64,000 nucleotides of DNA. Source: Athripsodes cinereus. Its lineage: Eukaryota > Arthropoda > Insecta > Trichoptera > Leptoceridae. Positions 35,828-46,549 of the stretch are shown here, piece by piece. The DNA lies in the NCBI GenBank assembly GCA_947579605.1, contig OX388312.1:27985313-28049312 (forward strand), in the 5' to 3' direction. How positions within the stretch are numbered: the first letter of the stretch is position 1; the number at the start of each line of letters is the position of its first letter. The notes under the pieces were generated by a model, which saw nothing but the letters and a program-made list of their open reading frames with translations, ran no database searches and was not told the DNA's origin. The position numbers were made by a program, and so were the translations under genes.

Positions 35828-35839
35828 GTATAGAGGGTT

Positions 35840-36460
35840 TGAGTACCTAAACAAAACATACAAAAAAAATAAGTTTCAAAGTATGTTCATTGTTCATAAT
35901 AAAGTAGACTCAAGAGATGCTAAAAATACAACACGACGTGTTAACACAACTAAAGCGGATGTTCTTGATAAATGTTTTTTTTTAAATAAATTATTATTTA
36001 TTATATTTAATTGTTTGAATTAATTGATTGATTGATTTACAACGTGTTAAAATTATTTAAATATTAATAATTATATCCACAGTTGTCCTTCTTTACTGCG
36101 TTATTAAGTTTTTCTTTTTATCGTAGGATGTACAATAAGTGTCGAGAGTGGAAGTAAAATTTGCTCTGTAGCTCTCGGAAGTAAAACCTACACGAAAATT
36201 CAAATCAGGAGTTAAACGATGTTTTCACATTTAACTAGATTTTCACACCAGCGTGAGTGTAGATATTAAGAATAGAACAGTAAAAAAAATCCTAAAATCA
36301 AGAGTTGGTCGTTGAGGTATTAGAATGAGGTAGAGCTTCTTGTCTTCTTGTTTTGTATGGAGAAATGGTTTGTTTGTGTGTTGTTTCTTGCTATGAATGT
36401 ATTGTGTAAATATAGGAGATGAATGCTTTTTGTAATTGTGTATTACAAAAAGCATTATTT
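35840..36460. other. Intronic, no feature seen
   Basis: AT-rich; no supportable gene or repeat. Confidence 0.5.
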
Positions 36461-36598
36461 TTTTAAAAAAGGTATATCTGGGTTTTTGTTATAAACCCAA
36501 ATACAACCTTATACAGCCGGCACCTGGGATTTCGATTGGTTCGGATTGGTTCGCCACGGACCCGCTGTTCACGATGCCGAGACTGTATAAAGTTTGTA
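36461..36598 (-). mobile_element. SINE family B copy
   Basis: Complement reads AGTCTCGGCATCGTGAACAG, a disrupted B-box region (duplicated GGTTCG-like words), then CCCAGGTGCCGGC and the TATTTGGGTTTATAACA body ending in ACCTTTTTTAAAAAA. Confidence 0.65.
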
Positions 36599-36631
36599 AT
36601 TTGTTAGTGAAATAAAAAAAAAAAAGATCTC

Positions 36632-36694
36632 GTGATATTTTGCAAACACCTGCCTTCTACAGGAATCTTACAGAAAAGGTGGTACACTGCCGAT
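36632..36694 (-). mobile_element. Family A retroposon fragment
   Basis: Only GCAAACACCTGCCTTCTACAG and the adjoining TCTTACAGAAAAGGTGG block remain. Confidence 0.5.
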
Positions 36695-36771
36695 AACTTC
36701 ACGGAAGGATCTAGTTCTAACGTTTGTTTTTTATCGTATTAGCTTAATTTTGAGTGTTAAATATTTATATA

Positions 36772-36875
36772 CCAGGTACCGGCAAACTCCCCTTTCACGA
36801 CACAAGCTTTTAGTAGCTTACCGTGAAAAGTGCATAAGGTTGTATTTGGGTTTATAACTATATATTTAAAAAAAA
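36772..36875 (+). mobile_element. SINE family B, 5' truncated copy
   Basis: Plus-strand ACCGGCAAACTCCC, AAGCTTTTAG and GTATTTGGGTTTATAAC followed by an A run; the tRNA head is absent. Confidence 0.65.
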
Positions 36876-36907
36876 AATATTAATCAAAAAATTAATTACT
36901 GTGTTTT

Positions 36908-37123
36908 CCACTTTTATTTTTAATGAGCTTACGTTTTCGAAACTTACTGTTTCACAATCAAACTTACAAACTTTTCAAAACTTATTGTTCCTTCTTCAGA
37001 ATTTAAATTATCAATCATATTTACAAACTTTTCGAAACTTGTTTGTCCTGTTTCATCTTAAATTAAGCTCTGAAGATGAAACAGTAAGTTTCGAAAACGT
37101 TAAGCTCAATACAAATAAAAGAG
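36908..37123. repeat. Fold-back element with CTGAAGATG core
   Basis: Arms 36908-36954 and 37076-37123 (ACGTTTTCGAAACTTACTG and its complement), with a partial third and fourth arm between them. On the plus strand CTGAAGAT (37070) is followed by GAAAC-AGTAA-GTTTC and then GAAAACGTT. Confidence 0.75.
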
Positions 37124-38399
37124 GAATATAATTTGAATAATTTCAATTTTTCTATTTATATAAAATATAAATATATTATAGTTAAAATGGAATTTCACAA
37201 AATTAATCTCACAATATTTCAAAACTTAATTTTGAGTTATAGGTACCTACACTTTCATTCTAAATAAGATATTATTTAAAATGGTAACTGACAGCTAATG
37301 ATGGGTGACATAAGTATTACAGCAACCTTGTCCTCTAACTATCATAACTATCTCTTCGATAAGAAACACGGCAATGCCCCTGAAAATAACCAGACCGAGA
37401 CATTGTTTGTAATAATCAATGGTCTCTATAACATGGCGTGCACTTTACACGCATAGCAATCTTTAATAAACAACAAGAAATGTCCACAATAAATAGTAGG
37501 TATCTCATAAACTTACTCACGTTATTAGTTTACATTATTATGTACACATGTTTATTTATTATATACATTCTCAGCTTTCAAACGTGAAAGCTTAGTAAGT
37601 CGTTTGAAATGCTGATTGCCCTAAGAGTATCAATACTGCTTAAAACTTTCGTTCTTAGGTTTGACTTCTGTAATATTTTTTCAGAACATAGCTTTGGAAG
37701 TACATAACCAGATCAGGTAGGTACCTACTATGGAAACTTATTTTTTTATCTAATGAACCCACGTATCATATTGTCATAGTTTAGAGCTTTTCGGAGGATT
37801 AATTTTATGTGATAAATTTATTTCAATTTTAAAATAATTTTATAAATAATTTTAAATAATATCCCTATGATAACATATTAAATAGCAATAGACAAAAAAC
37901 AACCTCAATTTCCACATTCAAAAGTAGACTGAAACATCACTATATTGCTCACTATTGAGATTATTATCCACCTTAAATTTCTCCTCTCCACTTCCCCCCC
38001 CCCCCTTATGTATATGTATATATTTATTTGCTTTTATTTTGTTGTTTTCTTTATTTATTGTTTATTTTTTTTATTTAAGTTTTTTACTTAACTTAAATAG
38101 TATTATTTAAGTATTATTTACTTATGTATTTATTAAAGTACTTAGCTTATAGCACATTTGAAATTTTGTATTACAGTCTTACAACTTTGATCGGTTGTTA
38201 AAGATTACCGTTAGGCAATAAACCCGGCATTTGTGGAATTATTTTATGGTGGAATAAAGTTTATTTTACTTTATATTTTGATTTTATTTGTAAAAAATAT
38301 CAATTCGAATATATCAGAAACTTTAAAACTTAATTGTTTTATTTATTTGCGCATGACCAAATCTAATAATGACCGAATCAACATCTTAGTAGGAACCCT
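37124..38399. other. Intronic, no gene seen
   Basis: AT-rich; a C run near 37995. No coding or RNA gene evidence. Confidence 0.5.
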
Positions 38400-38571
38400 T
38401 CCTCCTTTATATACCTACCCATGTTTTTTATATATGTTTGTAATATTGATTTATTAATTTTGTGTTTGGTACCTATGTTTTGTTTTGTTATGTTATTGTA
38501 CCTATGTCAAAAAAAAATATTGTGTAAAAGGCTAATAAGCCGTAAATAAATAAATAAATAAATAAAGTTCT
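38400..38571 (+). mobile_element. LINE 3' end
   Basis: T-rich 3' UTR, then AAAAGGCTAATAAGCCGT (an AGGC/GCC hairpin) and AAATA repeats, as at 48038 and 49310. Confidence 0.55.
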
Positions 38572-38874
38572 ATAACTCATATTTATGAAAAATAAATAAA
38601 TAACTAGATATTATTTAAAGACACAAAGGCTTCCTCAAAAGGCTCAACTACTTGTCAGAATTGAATAGAATAACGGAGAAAAAATGAATACATTTAATCC
38701 TGTAAGGGCACAATTATCAAAAAATAAATATAAAAATTTCTTACTAGTCACAATTAGCGGTAAAATTGGTTGAAAAACGCAAAGAACTATTTGAGAAATC
38801 AAAATATGGAAGTAAATTTAATATAAGAGTAAACTTTATAATATGTAGTTCTAAATAGATAATATCCCGTTAAG

Positions 38875-39372
38875 CCCTCGGTAAAGAATTGACATTTCAC
38901 TCTTTTCATTAAGTTTATGGTGTCCTGTAAAAGACAGATATTATTAATTTTAATAAATAAAATATAAAAATATATTATTGAGCACTGTTTAATTTCCACT
39001 ATGTTAGGTTAAATACCGAACGTTTTCGCCTATACTTGTAGGCATCTTCAGGAAAACAGTTTCCCTGAAGATGCCTACAAGTATAGGCGAAAACGTTCGG
39101 TATTTAACCTAACATAGTGGAGATTAAACAGTGCTCAATAATATATTTTTATATTTTATTTATTAAAATTAAAAATGGATTTCCACAGCGTAAATACAAA
39201 AACTCTTTAATGACAGATATTATGTTTGTAAAACATCACGTTGTATGATCTTTAACATCTTAAGTTCAGTGATGAAGTATGCCACCGATCTTGAATGTCT
39301 TAATTTTTATTAGTAGGGAGAGGATGACTAGCATGTTTTTCAAAGACAGTTGGTCCGTTGGCTACCCGATTT
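38875..39372 (+). mobile_element. Family A copy split by a fold-back insertion
   Basis: The left part (38875-38944, TTTCACTCTTTTC, TGTCCTGTAAAAGACAG) and right part (39212-39372, TTAAGTTCAGTGATGAAGTA, TGGTCCGTTGGCTACCC) become continuous when the insert at 38945-39211 is ignored. Confidence 0.8.
38945..39211. mobile_element. Fold-back element with 12-bp target duplication
   Basis: Two 109-bp arms (38944-39052 and 39064-39172) differ at about one position and are separated by an 11-nt loop. A 39-bp unique tail follows. GACAGATATTAT is duplicated exactly at 38933-38944 and 39212-39223. The right arm reads CTGAAGAT, GCCTA-CAAGTA-TAGGC, GAAAACGTT. Arm identity implies a recent insertion. Confidence 0.9.
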
Positions 39373-39415
39373 GTTATTATTATGTTATTATATTATATAA
39401 ATAATTTTCACTAAC

Positions 39416-40160
39416 CTTTGAGTATATTCATTAGCACAGTTCCATTTGTGTGAGGTTGGATATCAACGATAACTCCGGATCTTAAAACCAGTTGCAACCC
39501 CTTCTTCTCAACCAACGCTTGAATCTTTTGACACATCAAGTAATCCAAATCAGCATCATCCACATTTATGTATTCTTCCCACTGGAAATCATTCTGAATT
39601 TCAGCTATCAAATCATCGAATACAATTGAAACATGTTCATTTTCAGTTGATTGGCTAACCATTTCATTAACACGATCCACTCTTCTCAAAAGAAAGATCT
39701 TCAAACAATCTACTAATCCTTTGATTTCAACACAATCTGATACTTTTTTGGTCCACATTTTATCATGTGGAAAGTCGATATTATGTTGATTAAATATATT
39801 GTTCAATTCACTTAAATCGGGAGGCACATCTTTTCTCGTTTCAACAAAGGCATGATCATTTTTAATGTAATTGTAGGCATTATTTAAATATTTCTTTAAC
39901 GTACCGATATCGGTTTTATTCAAACTGCTTGATACAATCATTTTACTTGGCACATTATTTTTGTTCGTATTTATATAACTGTTCTGATGTTTTTTTATTT
40001 TTCCTATTTTATGCGTCAAATCTTTATTATTGTACCGAGAAGAAAATTGCAGGCACTGTACAAACAATGGTATAATGATGACAAATAAAAACACTGTAAA
40101 AACAAAATAACTTAAACTCGGTCTCGAAGACGTGAGTACCCTTAATGTTTTTGGGGTCAT
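39416..40160 (-). CDS. Osiris-family protein, coding exon 1
   Basis: Encodes residues 1-248 plus the first base of codon 249, starting at ATG 40160. A hydrophobic signal sequence at about 17-35 (YFVFTVFLFVIIIPLFV) is followed by a polar linker. Then come the two-cysteine segment DCVEIKGLVDCLKIFLLRR (142-160, Cys143 and Cys152) and a GLQLVLRSGVIVDI segment (221-234). This matches the N-terminal half of Osiris/DUF1676 proteins. Exon 2 supplies the basic linker and hydrophobic domain. The family sits in a conserved syntenic cluster in insects, so neighbours outside this window are expected to be paralogues. Its role in this insect is inferred only from the family (secretory or endosomal protein of cuticle-forming cells). 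Confidence 0.9.
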
Positions 40161-40267
40161 TTTTATTTGGTCATTTGTTTCATTTGAATCACAGTGTTTT
40201 TTTTTGTTGTTGTTTTGTTTCGTATCGATTCACTTGTTCGAGTTCGCGCGATTGTCGATAGTGATAC

Positions 40268-40298
40268 ACTAAGCGTTGTTCTTATGGCTATTATTATA
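40268..40298 (-). promoter_or_regulatory. Candidate core promoter of the Osiris gene
   Basis: On the minus strand TATAATAAT begins at 40298 and TTAGT lies at 40272-40268, about 28 bases downstream. This spacing fits a TATA box and insect initiator, and would give a 5' UTR of ~110 bases. The initiator is a weak match. Confidence 0.35.
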
Positions 40299-41235
40299 TT
40301 ATGGTGCTACTGTTTTGTTCTTTGGATGGCGAGAGTAGAATGATGGTTATTGTGTGTATGTGTATCTTATGGCTGCACTAGAAGAACGGAATAGGTTAGT
40401 GAGGCGACACCGTGATACGACTATCTACGGACTTGCTCTAAGAGGAAATGCACTTGGATGGGTTTGAAATCAGCATACTGGTCATTGAATCGAACTCGCG
40501 GTGACTATAAAGAGATTATATTTTATTACTGCCAATAAATTGAATTTGTACTGCAGAAACATTTTGTTTATGGAACAAGATTTAGGGAAGTGAATGCAAT
40601 TTAACTGTTTAATTCTATAAAAAACCTGCCATAAAGTAAAGAATCTTCTAAGTAAGCAACAATGCCCAAATAAAAAATGTTTTTTTTAATTTTTTTTTAT
40701 TTGATATTTTTCCATATAGGTATATAACAACAGGAAAAAACTTACTTCTACTAAATTTTACTTCTAACCAAACATTATAATCTTAGAACACATATTCTTA
40801 TGACAATAAAATAAAATGGAACTTACTGCCTCACTAGACTTGAATCTGTTCTAAGGTAGTACAGGTACATAAAATTACATTACGATTTAATGACAAGGTT
40901 TTTGTGAAAACTATGAAGAATCCACTTTTTTACATTTGCATTTTTATGTAAATAAATCGTGTGATTACCTACTTTTATTTGTTTAAATATACGTATCAAG
41001 ACTCATGAGATATGAGGTATACAAAAATTCTATATAAAGCGATCATACAACTTAATCAGATATTATTTATTAAAAGTTGAAGCCTCTAAATTTAAAGTTT
41101 ATGAAAAACAGTTTTCACATTTAATTTAATTTTTAGATCATGATGATAAAATGAAAAAAAAAATGATTAAAGCTTAATCCGAAAACAAGCAGTAATAAAA
41201 ATTATGAGCCGATTCCATACAGATAAATCTCTATC
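40299..41235. other. Upstream region of the Osiris gene
   Basis: No coding or mobile element that I can identify; may hold regulatory sequence. Confidence 0.4.
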
Positions 41236-41570
41236 AATCTATCTACACCCTCACGCCATGTCCCAGGAGGGGTAGGCAGAGAGAACGGAATGCCATCTAT
41301 AGATCTATCCTTACAAACTTCTTTCACTTCGTCCACATTCATCCAGTTTATCATATACATGCACGCCGATTTCTTTTACTCAACACGCGGCCGACATTGA
41401 GGATTTGATCCAAGTGATCAAACCACGTGGTTCTTGGCCGTCCGCGCTTCCTCAAACCCTCTCTTTCAGATAAATACATCCTCTTCGTCATTCTTTCATC
41501 TTGCATTCGCTCCACATAGATCTTTATGTCATATAAGATGTCATTAGACTCTTTATAAGATGTCATAATT
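41236..41570 (-). mobile_element. LINE 3' end (family D), copy 2
   Basis: Complement reads RKRGRPRTTWFDHLDQIL near the end of the frame, then CCTACCCCTCCTGGGACATG and GCGTGAGGGTGTAGATAGA. Confidence 0.65.
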
Positions 41571-42099
41571 CAATTAGTTTCTATGGTTACCAGTAGGTAA
41601 TACCAGTAGTACCTGGATATTTTTTCCGTTTAAATTTAAAGCCTTTTTTATGGAAGCGATCGTAAGTCACAATCCAACAGAATATCTCTCGTGCATGGCA
41701 TTAACAGTATAAGTCAAAAAAAATCGATTTTTACTTTTTGATGGAACCTTGTAGTATATCTCAAACTACACATGTGTAATCGATAACAAAAGTCAAATTG
41801 TAATTATAAGACCTTAAAAACAATATTTGTATTTAATAGTATATCTTATTTATTTTCAAACTCGTATAGCATTAAAAGTATATGTCGACCTATACTCTTA
41901 GTGACCAATCATTATGGTTAGTTTTCAACATTGTGAGTGGCATCAACAGTATAAGTCAACATGTACTATGAGCCGCGTGAATGTTTTTTTTTCTTACTAA
42001 TTCACTTATACTGTTGGTATCACGTGCTGTCTCTCTTATTCTTTTGTTGGCTTTCTTCCTAGCCAGAAACTGCCAAGAAAAATGGCAATGTTCAGGACA

Positions 42100-44700
42100 A
42101 AAAACAACATTCAAAGCTTTATCAAATGGGGCTTAAGGAATAGGACAAGGAGTTTGAAAATACTTTTGTTTCTTGAACCCAGGAGCAAGGAAGTATTTGT
42201 AGGTAACGGAACCCTATAATGTACCAGGTTGTTAATCAAAGTTGGGTAGAAGTTATTGATCGGGCATTCGAAAAAAAAATGATCAAGGTCCTCCTCCTTC
42301 AGGCCTTATAGATTAGAACCAATAACGTGGATTCGTTAGAGATGCAATCTGGCAAAGCAATGAGCTAACTTTATTATAGAGATAGTGGAGGTGTCAGCCT
42401 TACTCATTGAAATTTCCGAAAAATAAAAGTTTCGTGGACACATTGGGTTGGATTGAGGTATAATTTCTTCCTTTGAGTTGGCTGGTCTCTGACCACTCTG
42501 CCTGCCAGCACTGGATGAGATTTCGGCCGAATATCAAAGTGTAATCGGAGGCTGAGACAGTTTCCGATGGTTAGGGAGGTTCGTTCCCAATTTGGCCAAT
42601 AGATATACCGCCTCATTGCCCGGGATCCCACAGTTCACACGGGATCCAACCCAGTACCACCTCTCCACCCAAAATCTGAAGTTTATATAGGAGGTATCTA
42701 ATATCTAAAGATAAAAGATCATCTGGTCGGGATAATGCTGGAGAGAGAACGACCTGGAGGGAGAACGGACTGGAGGAAGAACGGACTGGAAAGCGTTTTG
42801 AGAGTCGCTGAGGAGAGTTTTAACCCTGTAATGGCGTATGGTCAGAGCCCTTATAGCCTCTCTAATAACAAGACATTCCGCTGAGAAGACTGACGACTCG
42901 TCTCTGTGCCTGAACATTTTATTAGTGTTATATTAAAAAAAGAAGCCAGCCCCTGTACGCTCTTTGTCACTTTTCGAACTGTCTGTATAGATAGGTGCCA
43001 GTAGTGCCAATTGGAATCAAAAATCGATTTGAAAATATGAGGTGCGAATATGCCATTACTGACACCCAGGTTGAGAGCAACTTTCGGTTTAAAACTTAGT
43101 GTGGGAAATGACAAAGAGTATACAGTAAGAACTGTGTAGCTCTCCAACAAGGGAGTTTTAATTTTTCTATAGCTGGTAACAAGAGGTGGTGGATCTTTAC
43201 CCCTCCATACCGGTAAATGAGTTACCAAGTATAAGAGGAGATGAAGTTTGAGAGACAGAGGGTAATCAATAAAACGCAGGATTTTGACTAAATCCTGTTA
43301 CACATAAGATGTCTGCACAGTCCAAGTGGGGGATCTGCAGCCTCCACCTGTAATGCGTTGATAGGGGAGGATTACCCGTAATTAACGGAAGAGACTGAGA
43401 CCGGATCCGGTCTCAACAAGTTTTCTTGGAGGTTGGGGTTATTAAAAAGGATCCAAAGTCCAAATGGCTGCAGATAAATGCTGTATAAAAGATTTTCTGA
43501 GTCGCGGGGTGGCAACCTCATCAGACCCTGGAGACGGCTCTCATGATTTTGAGGCCGGTCTGACATTTGTGGTGTATGAGTTCAATGAATGAGGTCCATC
43601 AAAGACCAGTGACCAATGTGATCTCTAGGAATCTTATTTCGTTAAAAGAATTAATCAACCGTTGGTCAAATCAAAATTTCAGGTAGAATAGACGGAGTTT
43701 TCTGGAGAATACTATGCTTTTGCACTTCTGGAAGGAAGCATTAAGGCCATGTTCCGACAACAACTCTGATTGCAAGGAAACCTGGAAGTTGTCCATGGAT
43801 TTATCGGAGCAATATACGAACAAATCATCCGCAGATTTCAAAATTTGGACATCCGTAGATACTGACTGATAGACATCATGCGTGTACAAGTTGAATAGAA
43901 TGGGTGAGAACACTGAGCCTTGCGGCAATCACCTGTGAATGGTCTTTCTAATAGGAGGGTTATTGCGGGTTCGGTTCACGTACGGATAGGGTAGAAGGAA
44001 TGTCCAATTGATCAAGCTTTGCACATAGTATAAAAATAATAACATTATCGAAAGCACTATTGATGTCCAAGCATACACCTCCCAAGAGCTTTCTCCTCGA
44101 TAACGATACGTGAACATCTGTGACCAAAATAGCTACGCTGTCCAGGACTCCCATTCTCTTCCTGAAATTGGATAACCAAGATGGCTGCTTCCTGTTACCT
44201 TCTATGAATCAATCTAGTCGATTTTTCACCACGTGTTCTGTATTTTTGGCTATTGCTGAGGAGAGTGTAAGTGGTCGATATGATTGGCCCTGGTTTGGGT
44301 CAGTCTCTGCTTTCAAGATTGGAATAATGATCTGAGTTTTCCTCGAGCAAGGTAGGTATATTGCCTATGATAAAAATATTTTTAATAATGTTAAGTAAAT
44401 ATTCTAAAGAAACTCTTTGTATAAGGCTATACGTTATTACATGGATTCCTGGGATGTATCTGTAACGCAGTTCAGGACCAGCTTTAGTTCCTTGTCATTA
44501 AACTTTTTGTCAATTTCTCCAAGAGCAAAGTGGGAATAGGATTGAGATATTTCATTATGTTATGGCACTGAAGGGGGGCAAGTATGTCTGCGAATTTAAG
44601 GATCCATTTGTCTGAGGATGGATGAAGTTTAGGAGAGCTGCAACCCTGGAAGATGATACCATCAGTTGGGAGACAAAATATGAAAATAGTTTCCTAAACA
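42100..44700 (-). mobile_element. Decayed LINE with RT and RNase H relics
   Basis: Minus-strand pieces in order: a reverse-transcriptase block (MPQGSVFSPILFNLY, SADDLFVYC; 43671-43928), an RNase H-like block (SVFSAECLVIREAI; 42705-42917) and a C-terminal knuckle region (FFFECPINNFYPTL near 42260-42300). The order RT, RNase H, knuckle fits an I/Jockey-group element. Many stops and shifts; it sits entirely inside the 41686-45411 element. Confidence 0.75.
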
Positions 44701-44765
44701 CTCACAGTGGATAATGAGAAACCACCATGGAAACTTGCAATCAATACCATTACAAAGCGAAGTAC

Positions 44766-44936
44766 TACTACTACTACTATACCATCACGGCATATCCCAC
44801 AAGTGGGGTAGCCAGCAGACCAGCTGCATATAAATCATGCAAGCTGTCCTCTCCGTGCCAATATAAAAACAAGACATTCAGGATGGGTGGCAAACCTCAT
44901 TGCTGAATTTAAGATGTAAAATGTCTTAATTTTTTC
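44766..44936 (-). mobile_element. Family A copy with 14-bp target duplication
   Basis: ACAAAGCGAAGTAC flanks it exactly (44752-44765 and 44937-44950). The 3' end is a (TAC)n/(GTA)n tail adjoining the left duplication. The 5' end is cut in the middle of the element. Long duplication, 5' truncation and a simple-repeat tail together show target-primed reverse transcription. Confidence 0.9.
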
Positions 44937-45411
44937 ACAAAGCGAAGTACCTATGTTTTTTAGTCTTCCAAAGAAGTGTCTGTTTTTATGAAATTGGATG
45001 ATTTTTAATATTATTTTTAGAGCTAGCCTATGAAAAAGTTGCATTTAGTAGTATACGTCACAAACAAAATACCAACACAACTGACATCAACAGTATATGT
45101 AAGAATCTAACAGTATATGTCACTGAAACCAGATACCAACACAATTGACATCAACAGTATATGTAAGAATCTAATAGTATATGTCATTTTTATATCAGAA
45201 TCTATGAGTACAAGTCAATTTAATCTTTTATTCAAGTTATTTTTAATCTTTTGTATACACAGTAACAAAATAATACACATTTTACATTGAAATTGTAAAT
45301 TTCACGTCTTTATATCAATATTTGACTTCAGAAGCTTATTTTAAAAACTTTAAAATGCTCTCCTGTAAAATGTTGAAATTTGACTTATACTGTTAATGCC
45401 ATGCACGAGAG

Positions 45412-46361
45412 AATGGCGACTGAACTTATTATAATATGTTAGCGATTTACTTGGTTCGTCAAATGTTATGGTTTCGATAGTTAATTACACTTTCATAAAT
45501 CTACTTTTACATAATTGACGAAATCCTACATGAAAAGAAATATCTGGTTGCTTTTTGTGATACAATTGTTCCTTTTGTGTAATTATTTAACACTGTAGAT
45601 GTTAAATTATTTTATGACCTTATTATTAATAAATTTGAGATTGTGATGAATATTAGATGTATGTATGCTTGCTTGTGCTTGCTTAATAAGGGCCTAAGGA
45701 CAATTAAAAACAATATTATTTTTTTTAATTGTTCACAAACAAAATATAACAACACGCATTCTCAGAATGATAATTATGTGAATAAATAAACTAATGGTTA
45801 AAGTGTAAAATTCAAAATAGATTTCCCCGCAGGAATACCACGAGCCATCATATACCGCTAATGATTAATTTATTAAAAACATTGCATATTTTATTGGACA
45901 AACAATTCTCGGACATCCACTCTACTCTCCGATCATCGACACCGTGTAAATCTCACATATTATATAGTACGCATCACTTGACGGCTTTGCAAAGAGAATG
46001 GATAAAGAATATGTATCTATGAGTGTTACTTATCGCAGTTAAAGTGCAATGAACGTAAACGAATACAACATGATCCAATAGGCAATTGATTCATTTGAAA
46101 TAATTAACAATCATTTAGTTTTAAAAACATGCTGCAGTCTAAATTACACAATTTGTTTAACATCTGTTAATAAGTTTATAACATTATAATAAAACATTTG
46201 TATACCTACATTAAAAAAAATACATAATATAGGTACATATCATGTTATATTTTTGTGTTACAGTCTCTTTTTCTATTCTATTCTTTATTTTTTTTCTACT
46301 TCTCTAAGCTTTCGAACATTCTGCAAAAGTTCATAAAATATTTCTATCTATCTATGGATTA
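45412..46361. other. Intergenic, no gene seen
   Basis: AT-rich, nothing supportable. Confidence 0.5.
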
Positions 46362-46424
46362 TACTATCACAGTATGTGCTACAAATGTGGCACTCAACCT
46401 GTAAGCTGTATGTAATAAACAAAA
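46362..46424 (-). mobile_element. Family A retroposon fragment
   Basis: The 3' terminal part only: TATACTATCACAGTATGTGC to GTAATAAACA. Confidence 0.55.
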
Positions 46425-46549
46425 TATATATTTATTTATTATAAGTATATATTTATTTACAAATATTTATTTATTTATTTTTTAATGTCAAATGTATTAC
46501 TTATGTCTATATTTTGTTTTGTTTGCTTGATGTCTGTAAATGGTTTTTA

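Larger units (their letters stand above)
19954..39415 (-). other. 19.46-kb intron of the Osiris gene
   Basis: Donor AAG/GTTAGT at 39416/39415, acceptor TTTCAG at 19954, phase 1. It is filled mostly by satellite (22.0-33.9 kb), a LINE, a hAT element, SINEs and fold-backs. The inference comes from frame-perfect joining of two halves of one protein family, not from transcript data. Confidence 0.85.
41686..45411. mobile_element. 3.7-kb element with 33-bp perfect terminal inverted repeats
   Basis: The left end from 41686 begins CTCTCGTGCATGGCATTAAC and matches the complement of 45379-45411 over 33 bases without mismatch. Both subterminal regions carry repeated ACAGTATAAGTC/ACAGTATATGTC words, at least ten in all, on both strands. 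The right side has a ~63-bp tandem duplication (45086-45187). I found no clear target duplication. The interior is occupied by a LINE relic and a family A copy, and I see no transposase, so it is probably a non-autonomous DNA element hosting later insertions. Superfamily unknown. Confidence 0.75.

Noticed and set aside
35796..36023. 75-codon plus-strand frame across the hAT boundary
   Set aside because: It spans the right end of a transposable element and its target duplication, so it is accidental.
42851..43228. 125-codon minus-strand frame as a possible gene
   Set aside because: It lies within a decayed LINE (RT at one side, RNase H at the other) and reads as its linker region.
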